Assembly (NCBI GenBank): GCA_034401135.1
Contig: JAWZSP010000007.1
Coordinates: 2,604,001 to 2,668,000, forward strand
DNA from: Volutella citrinella
Taxonomy: Eukaryota > Ascomycota > Sordariomycetes > Hypocreales > Nectriaceae
Direction: 5' to 3'
Length of the DNA stretch: 64,000 nt
Below, piece by piece: positions 45,521 to 54,336 of the stretch. A program made the translations under genes and the position numbers. The stretch's first letter is position 1, and every line of letters starts with the position of its first letter. The notes under the pieces were generated by a model. The model saw nothing but the letters and a program-made list of their open reading frames with translations, had not been told where the DNA came from and did not search any database.

Positions 45521-46333
45521 ATGGGCTCTCTCAGCAACAGCCTCCGGATCGCGCTGCTCAACGCCGACACCCCCGTCGCCGCCGTCTCGGCCAGGTACAA
45601 GACGTACGGCGCAGTCTTCCACCACCTCCTCAGCGCCGCGGCGGCCAGGATAGCGCCCCACGTCAGGGTCGAGTCGACGGAATTCGACGTCGTCCGGGGC
45701 GAGTACCCCGGCTCGCTGCACGACTTTGACGCCCTCCTCGTCACCGGCTCGGCGTCTTCGGCCTACGACGACGAGGACTGGATTCATCGACTGGACGAGT
45801 ACATTGCGCTGGTCTATCGCGAGAGCCCCCACGTCAAGATATTCGGGAGCTGCTTCGGCCACCAGATTGTGTGTCAGAGCTTGCTCGGGGACTATGGGTG
45901 CAAGGTCGAGCAGAACCCTAGGGGGTGGGAGTTGGGAGTCCACGATATCCGCATCACCGAGGATTTTCAGGCGGCGTTCCCGCTGAAGCCCAAGACTATC
46001 GGACAAGACGGCCAGATGTCCAAGCCTGCACCGGAGACGATTCGCCTCCAGCTCGTCCATCGGGACCACGTCAGCGTTGGACCCCAGGGGCTACCTCCAT
46101 CGTGGATCTCAGTCGGCTCCTCGGAAATCTGCGAGAACCAGGGAGTGTACCTTCCAGGAAAGGTGCTCACCTACCAAGGCCACTTCGAGTTTGACCGCTT
46201 CATCAACAGCGAAACGCTCAAGGTGTTTGGCACCAACTGGGAGCCCGAGGAGCTGAGGAGGGCGCTCGACTTGGTGGACCAGGATGACGATGCCGAAAAG
46301 CTCGCCGAGATTGTGTTGAGATTTTACTTGTAG
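45521..46333 (+). CDS. Class I glutamine-amidotransferase-like protein
   Basis: Single-exon 270-aa protein with the class I GATase (triad) fold, like the stand-alone fungal GMP-synthase-related GATases. Residues in order: DALLVTGSASSAYDDEDW (oxyanion-side loop), KIFGSCFGHQIVCQ with the nucleophilic Cys in GxCxGHQ form, GWELGVHDI, and QGHFEFD supplying the catalytic His; the third member should be the Glu two residues after it. No synthase domain is attached, so it may hydrolyse a gamma-glutamyl bond or deliver ammonia to a separate partner. Beside a GST it could act on glutathione conjugates, since GATase-type enzymes such as the GliK-unrelated Dug3/gamma-glutamyl peptidases do so; that is inference. 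The GC-rich codon use looks normal for a strongly biased gene. Confidence 0.88.
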   Translation: MGSLSNSLRIALLNADTPVAAVSARYKTYGAVFHHLLSAAAARIAPHVRVESTEFDVVRGEYPGSLHDFDALLVTGSASSAYDDEDWIHRLDEYIALVYRESPHVKIFGSCFGHQIVCQSLLGDYGCKVEQNPRGWELGVHDIRITEDFQAAFPLKPKTIGQDGQMSKPAPETIRLQLVHRDHVSVGPQGLPPSWISVGSSEICENQGVYLPGKVLTYQGHFEFDRFINSETLKVFGTNWEPEELRRALDLVDQDDDAEKLAEIVLRFYL

Positions 46334-47597
46334 CGACCAATTTGATTTTTTTCTTTTCCAAACATTTGCGTGTGGTTTGAGCAGGCGTGTCATTCAACTC
46401 TGAATCATTATAACTGTATTCGTCTGTGTCTTGGGTTCAACTGCCTCAACTCCGTTCAGTTCCAAGCCCATCACAATGTCGACATAACTTACATCATGGT
46501 GTTTCCGCCACCCCTGTTGCCATTGGCGGACTCTCCCTTGAGTCTACCGTCTACCCCGACTACACCTGCAATGCCGACAAGGCTGTGCAGCTTTTCCCGC
46601 GGCCAGGTACCCGGTAGCATGGAATCCATGGATTCGTCTACATCTAGGCCGGCTGTAACTGCAGCCCACTCTGAAAGACACGCACCCGAAACGAATCGTC
46701 GTCTCTTCCGATACCGGCATATAGCACCCTGGAGTATGCTTGGATACTCAATTGAATATCATTGGTCACAGACCGCCAGCCCACCAGACCGTCGGTTAAG
46801 CTGACATCAATTCTGGCTACCATGACGCAAGGTCGCTTGATGTGTCTCTGGCCGACAAATCATCTCCAGCGGTCAGAGTGACTAATTCAATTGAATCATT
46901 CCCCTTGTTGCTCCCTCACATACCGTCTCGGCTCGCTCCCGAATTGCTTGCCGCAGTAGGATCGTAGGCCACATCAGGTCAACGTGTATTGGCGCGGGTT
47001 CCATAATACAGAAATGCATGCATACGAGCATGCTTAAACGATTAAGTCCCCCGCATTTCTCCCCTGCTACCTCCCTGCCCACCTGCCTATCATGGCTGAC
47101 ACATGCCTCGGTGTTTATACTGCCTGAATACTACAAGGCCATGCCGCGGCACCGTTACCCCAGATCTAAATCCCCCTGCCGCTCCCGTGACCCCATACTA
47201 ACCCCACTCCCGATACTACTTCTCCAGATTCGGGATCTTCCAGGCATCGCTTCACACCACTAGAAGCCCAATAAGTCCTTTTGGGATGCCTATTCCTAGG
47301 ATAATGTCTATTAGCGAGCTGCCTACCCTGACTGCGCTGGCAATATTACCTGTTGAATGCATTAGAAGCACCCTCCTAAGACGAATTCAAACCTCAACTG
47401 AGCATAATACACGCAGAGGAAGCGGGGTTAGCAAATAGTTTGCAGTAATGGTGGAGTTAATTTACTCGTCTTCCTATAGCTATAGATTATCTATATAATA
47501 GGCCGCAGGATACTACTACCCTTCATGTTTGCTCAGCAACCCAGTTTTGCAGCGATCCTATTCTCTATCATCCAGCAACCAGCTCAACCATCTCAAG
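46334..47597. other. Spacer between GATase and HsbA-like genes
   Basis: No supported gene. The half nearest the HsbA-like gene (47.28-47.52 kb) is TA-rich with many CTATA/TAG words, as in decayed fungal repeats, but no terminal repeats were found. A 63-codon frame at 46426-46617 and a 66-codon one on the minus strand at 46882-47082 could be gene relics; I do not recognise them. Confidence 0.4.
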
Positions 47598-48122
47598 ATG
47601 CTCCTATCAAAGGTCCTTGCTTTCGCGAGTCTGGCCACCACGGCCGTCGCATCGGTTGACTCTATCATCGGCGTCATCAAGGGGATTACCACCACTGGCG
47701 GCAAGCTCAACAGCACCCTGGGCACCTGGGATGGCGGCCTGCTCACCTCTCTCCCCATCACCAAGTATTCAGCACAGCTGCTGCTGGATATCCACAAGGG
47801 CACCGCTACCGTCAGGCGCTCAGAGCAGCTCACCTTCGACGAGGCCCTCAACGTTGCCGTGACGACCCTGGATCTCATCTACATCACCCAGGATGCTCTC
47901 GCGGGCATCGTTGCCGCCAAGCCAAAGTTTGAGCGCCTCCTCCTTGCCCCGGCCATCTATATCGGGCTCGAGCTGCAAAAGGTCGCGAGCGATGAATTTG
48001 CCGAGGCGCTTATTGAAAAACTTCCCGAAGAGATTCGCGCAGATGCAAAGGAACTGTTTGGACTGATCTCGGATGCAACTGATGCTGCCATCAAGGCGTA
48101 TAGCTGGTTCAAGCATAAGTGA
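47598..48122 (+). CDS. Secreted HsbA/Mp1-type cell-wall protein
   Basis: A 174-aa protein with a clear signal peptide (MLLSKVLAFASLATTAVA, cut probably before SVDS). The mature part is almost wholly helical and matches the hydrophobic-surface-binding protein A / cell-wall galactomannoprotein family: IIGVIKGITTTGGKLNSTL at the start, alternating hydrophobic residues, no cysteines, and a C-terminal amphipathic helix ending AYSWFKHK. HsbA proteins are secreted, bind hydrophobic surfaces and help recruit hydrolases; Mp1 members bind lipids. The frame is open 23 codons further upstream, but the signal peptide fixes the start at 47598. There are no introns. A TATATAATAG sequence about 100 bp upstream may serve as the TATA box. 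Confidence 0.85.
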   Translation: MLLSKVLAFASLATTAVASVDSIIGVIKGITTTGGKLNSTLGTWDGGLLTSLPITKYSAQLLLDIHKGTATVRRSEQLTFDEALNVAVTTLDLIYITQDALAGIVAAKPKFERLLLAPAIYIGLELQKVASDEFAEALIEKLPEEIRADAKELFGLISDATDAAIKAYSWFKHK

Positions 48123-48789
48123 TTACGGGCAATTTGATGCTTCTGGGTGTGGTCTGAAAATCAATGTCTTGGTTGAGATTTCTCTGTTATGGATTGACAA
48201 ATGTTTCGGGGCTTGTTTATCAGAGCAAGTTGGATGGCTAGGATCATCAGTCTCAGCGTCAGACCCAGTGGGTGTCTCACAGCGAGACAAGCTATATATC
48301 ATTCTTTAGTCTCTAATTTATGAATTTCCATTCTGCTACGGCTTTAGTGCGTTGGCTGAGATAGGCTTGTAAGGCTGCACGGCCTTTCCAATGTGTCCTA
48401 ACAGGGTATCCTTTGACAATTGGACCAGGGTTAGGGTTGATTGATAAGGAAGTATTGTCGGTGGGCTTGGGTTAGCCAGGGTTAGGGTATGTCAAGGGTT
48501 GTTGCGCATGCAGGGCACCTGGACCTAGACCTCAACATGTGGCTTCAAATTGTCACCATATTCTGCGAAGAGGGAAAAATGAATAAATGTCGTATGAATT
48601 TCTCTATCAATTCAGAGGCCGCGCTACGGCCTGCAGCCAGCTCTAGCAATCATGGCGGACTGCTGCAGACTCTAATATGTCCGCGTCTAATTAATGCAGC
48701 CCGCTCCGCTACCGGAACCAATTCTATAATAATCCCAAGCTCCAAGTAACCACCGTGTTTTATCATCATGATGCTGCCGCGTAGTGGCC
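48123..48789. other. Convergent spacer with telomere-like repeats
   Basis: Tail-to-tail spacer between the HsbA-like and PaxU-like genes. Contains TTAGGG-type words at 48428-48487; nothing else recognised. Confidence 0.5.
48428..48487. repeat. Interstitial telomere-like TTAGGG words
   Basis: GGGTTAGGGTT (48428-48438), GGGTTAGCC (about 48469-48477) and GGGTTAGGGTA (48479-48489) lie within 62 bp. This equals the fungal telomere unit, although only about one and a half perfect units occur at each spot. Confidence 0.5.
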
Positions 48790-49674
48790 TCACATCTCTG
48801 GCTCCGGGCCCTTTGCAGCGACACGCTTCCACGAGGCCCCAATCGACCTCCAGTACTGCTCCGGCGACTGGCGCATGTGTCCGACGTGACCGCTGCCCTC
48901 AAACATTTCCGTGTCGACCGGGTACCCGAGCCGGCTGGACTCGGCCGCGTACTCCTCAATGTCGTTCCACGAGATCAAGTCGTCGGCCTTGCTGTAGAGG
49001 AACAGCCGCCGCGACGCCGTCGTCTCGAGCGTCACGTCGTTGACCACCTTTGAGGCAAAGACACCGGCGGAGTCACGGCCAATCATCTTCTCGAAGCTGA
49101 AGTTGAGGAAGATAAAGCAAGCGCAGATGATCTGGGTAAAGGCAAAGGGCCAGGGGAAGAAGGCCGCCAGGCCGAGGCTCATGGCGCGCGACCAGCGCTT
49201 GAGGTTGTACCACGACATGTAGGGGCTCCCGGGCGTCGAGTCCAGCACAAGCAGGTCGTGGGGCATGGGGGTGCCGTGCAGGGTGTTGAAGGCGTCGAGC
49301 GTGGCGGCGTAGTAGATGGCGCCCGTGTTGGACATTGCGTGCGCCAGGACGGTGCCCGTCGACTTGTCCGACTTGAGCATGCCCAGCACCTGCAGCATGG
49401 GCAGCATGGCCTCGGAGCGCCGGTCGGAGCTGGAGAAGAGGGCCTTGCGGATGGGCGAGAGCACAATCACCTGCCGCGACTTGGGGAACAGCTGCCGGTA
49501 GCCGTCGGCGTACTTGAGGACGTGTTTGGGCAGGCCGTCGCCCCAGCCGTAGATGAGGACGGTGCCGGGGCCTTCTGAGGGTGAGGCAGGGCCGTCGCCT
49601 TCGCGCTCGCGCACAAAGATCTGGTCCGTGACGGCAGTGAAGCCGGGGATTGAAGGTTTCTTTGTGTTGCCCAT
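48790..49674 (-). CDS. PaxU/TMEM53-type DUF829 protein
   Basis: A 294-aa alpha/beta-hydrolase-like protein of the DUF829 family, named for PaxU of an indole-diterpene cluster and TMEM53. Landmarks in order: TVLIYGWGDGLPKHVLKY; the stretch around LSPIRKALFSS; a probable nucleophile elbow LAHAMSNTGAIYY; a hydrophobic region (about residues 165-195) that may anchor it in a membrane; FLYSKADDLISWNDIEEYA with the acid; and SGHVGHMRQSPEQYW with the His. The triad Ser-Asp-His is thus complete, though no substrate is established for the family. I place the start at MGNTKKPS (49674, good context ACCACCATGG) and not at the upstream Met of the open frame (49860), where sequence is low complexity. A CGGATCCG palindrome lies 320 bp upstream. 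Confidence 0.87.
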   Translation of the reverse strand: MGNTKKPSIPGFTAVTDQIFVREREGDGPASPSEGPGTVLIYGWGDGLPKHVLKYADGYRQLFPKSRQVIVLSPIRKALFSSSDRRSEAMLPMLQVLGMLKSDKSTGTVLAHAMSNTGAIYYAATLDAFNTLHGTPMPHDLLVLDSTPGSPYMSWYNLKRWSRAMSLGLAAFFPWPFAFTQIICACFIFLNFSFEKMIGRDSAGVFASKVVNDVTLETTASRRLFLYSKADDLISWNDIEEYAAESSRLGYPVDTEMFEGSGHVGHMRQSPEQYWRSIGASWKRVAAKGPEPEM

Positions 49675-50436
49675 GGTGGTGATCGGCTCTGTCGGTACCT
49701 GCCTGTAATGCGACGCTGCGGCTCTTGGGGCTGCCAGTGGTGTGGTCTCAGGTCCCAGGAACAGATTTATAGGTGGCGTGGCAAGCTTAATCAGTGGCTT
49801 ATCGCCCCCCCGATGGCCCATCAAATCGTCGCCGGACACGCCGTGAATCGCCCCGTCCAAGACGCTAAAAGCTCAACAGTTTCGGGCGTGTTTGGTCATT
49901 GGCCTGACCCTGAGCCTTGTGGAGCCGCTTTGGCTGGATGCCGAGGCACATGAAGAATCCAGGGTCCCTTAGCGTGCAGGTTTCGTCATTACTCGGATCC
50001 GGGTCTCGTACGAGATGATGCGCTTTGCAGCCATGACTCGAGGTTCGTCTCAGCTGCTCTGTGCCCAGGCTGACAAGCGCTGACCGCCACTGCATTGCAG
50101 ACTAATAATGCTCCCCTGCGAAAAGGCCGACGGGTCAATACACTGTCCGGAAGGCCGCCCCATCATCACAGGGGGGCCTAGCACCGTTGGTCCGAAGCGA
50201 GTCCGTCGTGGATGGACGACATGGAACATAGCAACTGCGACTGAATTATTGCTGTGGCAGAAGATTCATTTAATGTTTTCAGAACGGTATTGCTTTGTTT
50301 CTCAGTGCAACAGCAGCTACCCCGTGCAGACTCTTCTCGAAAACCATCCTTGGCAGTTGGACCTGTAATCCCCTCGCGCTTGACCCAAGACACAGACCAT
50401 CAACATATTGCGCATAGGTCCCCTAGAGCCCTAGAC
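49675..50436. promoter_or_regulatory. Upstream region of the PaxU-like gene
   Basis: Spacer between two minus-strand genes: promoter of the PaxU-like gene and 3' end of the Dal5-type transporter. Holds a CGGATCCG copy at 49994. Confidence 0.5.
49994..50001. promoter_or_regulatory. CGGATCCG palindrome, copy 7
   Basis: In context CTCGGATCCGGGT, 320 bp upstream of the PaxU-like start. The other neighbour only has its 3' end here, so the site would serve the PaxU-like gene. Confidence 0.4.
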
Positions 50437-52226
50437 CTAGAGAGTGTACCTGAAAAGAGGCGATCGATCACCCATCTCCTCCAGCTGCTCCTCAGTGTAC
50501 CGCGATCGCACCTCATCCTCCGTCATGGCATCCTTTCGCTTGTTCACAGTGTGATATAGCAGCTCAAGGGCCAGGCATGCTCCCACGCCCGCTGCTGCAA
50601 ACCCGAGCGATGCGCCAAAGCCTGTGGGATACTTTGGGCTCTCCTTCTCCATGAAAATGTAGCTTCCGACGATGCCGCCCGTGTTCCCCAAGCAGATCAT
50701 GTACGCAATGCCCATCGCCCTCTTGGTCGGCCCTGCAAGGTTGTTGACGGTCCATGCATTGCCGCCCGGGTTGATTGGGTACAGACCAATACAAGCCAGG
50801 ACCACGGCGAAGAAGCAGGCGGGGATGTTGTTCTTGATGTCTCCAGCGAGACCGAAGAGCACGCCGTAGGCACAGACGACCAACAGCTGCGGGCCCACGA
50901 TGAATGGCATGCGCCAGGTGAACTTGTCCGCAAAGATGGCTGATAGATAGGCACTCACTGCTCCAGCGCAGTATGCCGGAATAGTGAGCAGCTGCGCGGT
51001 GGATGAGGTGTAGCCCATGTTCTTGATAATCCGCGGCATCGTGAACTTTAGTGCGTTGTTTGGGACAGTGTTGGACCAGTAGATGAGGGCCTGGAGGTAG
51101 ATCTGCCAGTCCAGGAGAACCGACCGCAGAATCTTCCAGTCGACGCCCTTGGCCTTGGTCTCTGCGGTTTTGTTGCCATTCTGGGCGACTTGTCGCAGCT
51201 CCAGAAAGCGAATCTCATCAGGATCAAGCCACTTTCCCGAGGTGGAGGGCGAGTCGATCAAGCAGAAGAAGGTGAAGACGCCAGCAATAACCGTCGCCAG
51301 GCCCTCAAGGATAAAGATCCAGCGCCAGCCTTCGTAGCCGCCGACGCCGTCCATCTTGGCGATGCCGAACGCCAAAAGACCCGAAAAGGCTCCAGCAAGA
51401 GCGCTCGCGGTATAGAATAGCGCAATGCGAGTCTGAGTCTCATTCTTGACATACCATTTGGAAATGATGAGGACAGCGCCGGGGAAGAAGCCAGCCTCGG
51501 CAATACCAAGCCTAAAAACGATCAGCTACCAGGCCTCGACGAGCTATTTGATGTGGGATCTGCAAGGCCATACATGAAACGGACGGCGACAAGCCCTGCA
51601 AAGTTCTGCACGACCCCGAGGATTGTGGTCATTGAGCCCCATGCCATGATGATGCTACCAATGTAGAGCGACGGCTTCTTGAACTTGTTCAGCACATAGT
51701 TGCTTGGAACCTCTTGTTGCATACGTTAACATATGACTGCGTCGTGGCGTGGATCCCGGACCTACCAAGAAGAACATAGGGGACAAAAAAGATGGACAGG
51801 GCAATATTGAACTGGGTGCTGCTCAGGCCAAGTGTTTCAGAAAGACCTTCAATGTTTGCATTCCCTGTCATCGTGTCAGCTAGGGGCATAAATCCTGCCA
51901 TGCTCGGGGCTTGCCAAACTTACCGATGTTGGCTCTGTCAATGAAGGAAAACAGGTACAGAAGCGTCAATAGAGGAATGAGGCGTTGATCAACCTGCAGA
52001 AGTTGATTTAGTAAAGCCCTGTAGACATTTATGGGGAGCGGTTGAGGCTGCTGACCTTTCTGACTGCCTGCTTCTGGCGTTCCAATGGGAAAGCTGCGAG
52101 CCACTGCGAATCCTCGGGGGAGAGATTCGGATAGACTGGCACGCTTTCGACCTCCTTGATGTCGCAGTCTTTCTCCATGGTGCTGTGTGCGGGGCTGTTG
52201 TTGTTGGCGATTTGCGCAACGGACAT
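50437..52226 (-). CDS. MFS transporter, Dal5/TNA1 type (second copy)
   Basis: Twelve-TM anion:cation symporter of the same fungal family as the transporter at 32.3-34.2 kb. Exon 1 (from 52226) encodes a hydrophilic N-terminus ending ...RQKQAVRK; then VDQRLIPLLTLLYLFSFIDR-ANIG, NANIEGLSETLGLSSTQFNI, EVPSNYVLNKFKKPSLYIG, a small loop exon, and the long last exon with SGLLAFGIAKMDGVGGYEGW and a C-terminus ...GDRSPLFRYTL. Intron places match those of the other copy (after the N-terminal Lys; inside the TM1 motif; before EVPSN), supporting common descent. It lies between the PaxU-like gene and the IPMDH gene and has no CGGATCCG site upstream, so it may belong to a different control unit. Borders of the small middle exons (51.5-51.75 kb) are approximate. 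Confidence 0.88.
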
Positions 52227-52998
52227 GATGCGAGTGCGAGAATCTCAACTCTCTTGGGGGGCCCTTTTGTAGGGGGAGTAACAATCGAGACAGGGTAGCT
52301 CAGTGACTTGAGCCAGGAATAGATGGTATCCTGGAGTGCGAGACCCAGGGCTGCCTTTATACTCGTCTCCAGGGATACCATGAATTTTGGGCTCGCATTT
52401 CCACATCTGGAGAAGGGAGCTGGCATCTTGGGCTTCCCCACGGGGTTGTGGGACGTCGGATGTGGAGACGGACATGTCCGAGAGCTTAATTCACGAACCT
52501 CTTGGGCTTGTGATCCTGGGGGCCCAGGGGCACTAGCGCTGCCGAATCGAAGCTGGAGGTGGACAGTAATCGGAAACTAGCGAGACTTCATTCGCCGCAG
52601 GAGCGCGGATACGTCCGAATTCTTGGCTGTCTGTAACTGAACTTCCCCCGCCCCGTTATAGCGGTACCAGAGGCTATCTCTTCCGGGGTCATTTCAAGGT
52701 TCGATCCCTGTCATTCCCTAACCAGCCTAAATCGGTTGCTTTACATGTAGATTACCGCGGCCCCTCCCCATTCTTGTCCGGGGTACCCCGAGCCCATGGA
52801 ACTTGGAGGATATCGTGAGACCTGGGGTTGCGGGTGACTTGGGGGCATCTCGGAGACCCTCCGTTTGCTGCCCTCCGCCGCGATGTTTGGACTGCATAAA
52901 TAGTTCGCGTCTACCTTTATGACTCCGACATGAAGTGAAGAAGCTAGCACAGTTATCGAAGCAGACTAACCAAGTACCCACTTCATTGTTCCTTTGCA
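52227..52998. promoter_or_regulatory. Divergent promoter of MFS copy 2 and IPMDH
   Basis: Shared upstream DNA of two divergent genes. Contains the inverted repeat CGGATACGTCCG at 52606-52617 (CGGA...TCCG arms), another possible zinc-cluster site, present once. Confidence 0.4.
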
Positions 52999-54266
52999 AT
53001 GAGCATCCTTGTGCTGCCTGGTGATGGCGTTGGGCCCGAGGTCATCGAGGAGGCCTTGAAGGTGCTCCGAGTGGTAGAGAAGTCTACAGGAGTGCCCTTT
53101 GAAATCGAAACGGAGCTGTTTGGTGGTTGCAGCATCGATGCTCATGGAGTTGCAATCACCCAGGTGGTCTTGGACAAAGCCAAAAAGGCAGATGCAGTCC
53201 TTGCAGGGGCAGTAGGCGGCCCTAAATGGTAAGTCAAAACGCTTTACATCCTCAAGGCAACACGATAGAGCTAATCATCATACCTTAGGGGCGTTGGAAA
53301 GGTCCGGCCAGAGGATGGGCTTCTCCAGCTGCGCCACGCACTGGACGCTTACGCAAATCTGCGGCCGTGCCGATTCCCTTCCAAGTCACTCCACTACATG
53401 AGTGCTCTCAAAGACTCGGAGGGAATCACCGGCGTTGACTTCACCCTCCTCCGAGAGAACTGTGGGGGCGCCTACTTTGGGGAAAAGGAGGAGCGAGACG
53501 ATTTCGCGTCGGATAGCTGGGCCTACTCCCGGGCTGAAGTCGAGCGCATCTCGAGAGTCGCAATCGCTTTGGCCAGGGCTCAAGACCCACCCCTGCCTGT
53601 TATATCTACAGACAAGGCCAACGTCCTGGCTTCCAGCAGGCTCTGGCGTCGTGTCGTCTCAGAGACCTTCCAGGCTGAAGCCCCGGAAATCAAGCTGAGC
53701 CACCAACTTGCCGATAGTGCGGCCATGCTGATGATGAAGAAGCCCCTGTCCTTCAACGGGGTTCTGATGGCGGACAATACGTAAGTGCGGGATTTCCTGT
53801 GTGGAACAATTTGCTCATTTCATGCCCTAGATTTGGAGACATTCTTTCAGACGAGGCGGCCGTCATCCCCGGCAGTCTCGGGCTTCTTCCGTCAGCGTCA
53901 CTCTCAGGTATCCCATCAAAGGCCCGTGTGCGAGGTTTCTACGAGCCCGTCCACGGAAGCGCCCCTGATATTGCTGGGAAAGGTCAGTGTTCCTCCCATG
54001 TATGCTACTCGATATTAACAAAACTCGCAACAGGCATCGCCAACCCGGTCGCTACAATCCTATCTGTCGGAATGATGTTGCGGTACTCCTTCTGTCTCAC
54101 CAAGGAGGCAGATTTCATAGATCAGGCAGTAGGTAAAGTCTTGGATGATGAGTCTCAAGGCGGTTTTGGGATCCGGACAGGAGATGTTGGCGGAAAAAAT
54201 ACCACAAGCGAAGTAGGAGATGCTGTGGTCAGGGCACTGGAGACACTTTTACTTTCATCCAAGTAG
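52999..54266 (+). CDS. 3-isopropylmalate dehydrogenase
   Basis: NAD-dependent 3-isopropylmalate dehydrogenase (leucine pathway step 3), 368 aa, cytosolic. Exons: 52999-53228, 53289-53780, 53831-53982 and 54034-54266. It starts [19 protein letters not shown]. The motif that sets isopropylmalate specificity is kept ([10 protein letters not shown] with the Glu and two Leu). Substrate and metal residues are visible: Arg in ANLRPC, Arg in LLREN, Tyr in AYFGEK, Lys in STDKANVL, Asp in LADSAAM and Asp in [11 protein letters not shown] site: [15 protein letters not shown]. It is thus likely active on isopropylmalate or a close 2-alkylmalate. Whether it is the only leucine-pathway copy or a cluster paralogue cannot be told from this window. 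No isopropylmalate synthase or isomerase gene is near. Its stop faces that of regulator C 70 bp away. Confidence 0.93.
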
Positions 54267-54336
54267 TCAGTCTAGATACAAACGTCTCATACCTAGAATT
54301 ACGACCATCCCTATACTTTACAAAACGTGGAAATAG

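Noticed and set aside
47280..47520. TA-rich tract suggestive of a decayed transposon
   Set aside because: No terminal repeats, coding relic or second copy found in the window, so it is only mentioned in the spacer entry.
52680..52720. tRNA-like T-arm (GGTTCGATCCC)
   Set aside because: The flanking bases do not pair into a 5-bp T stem, and no matching acceptor or D arm exists upstream.
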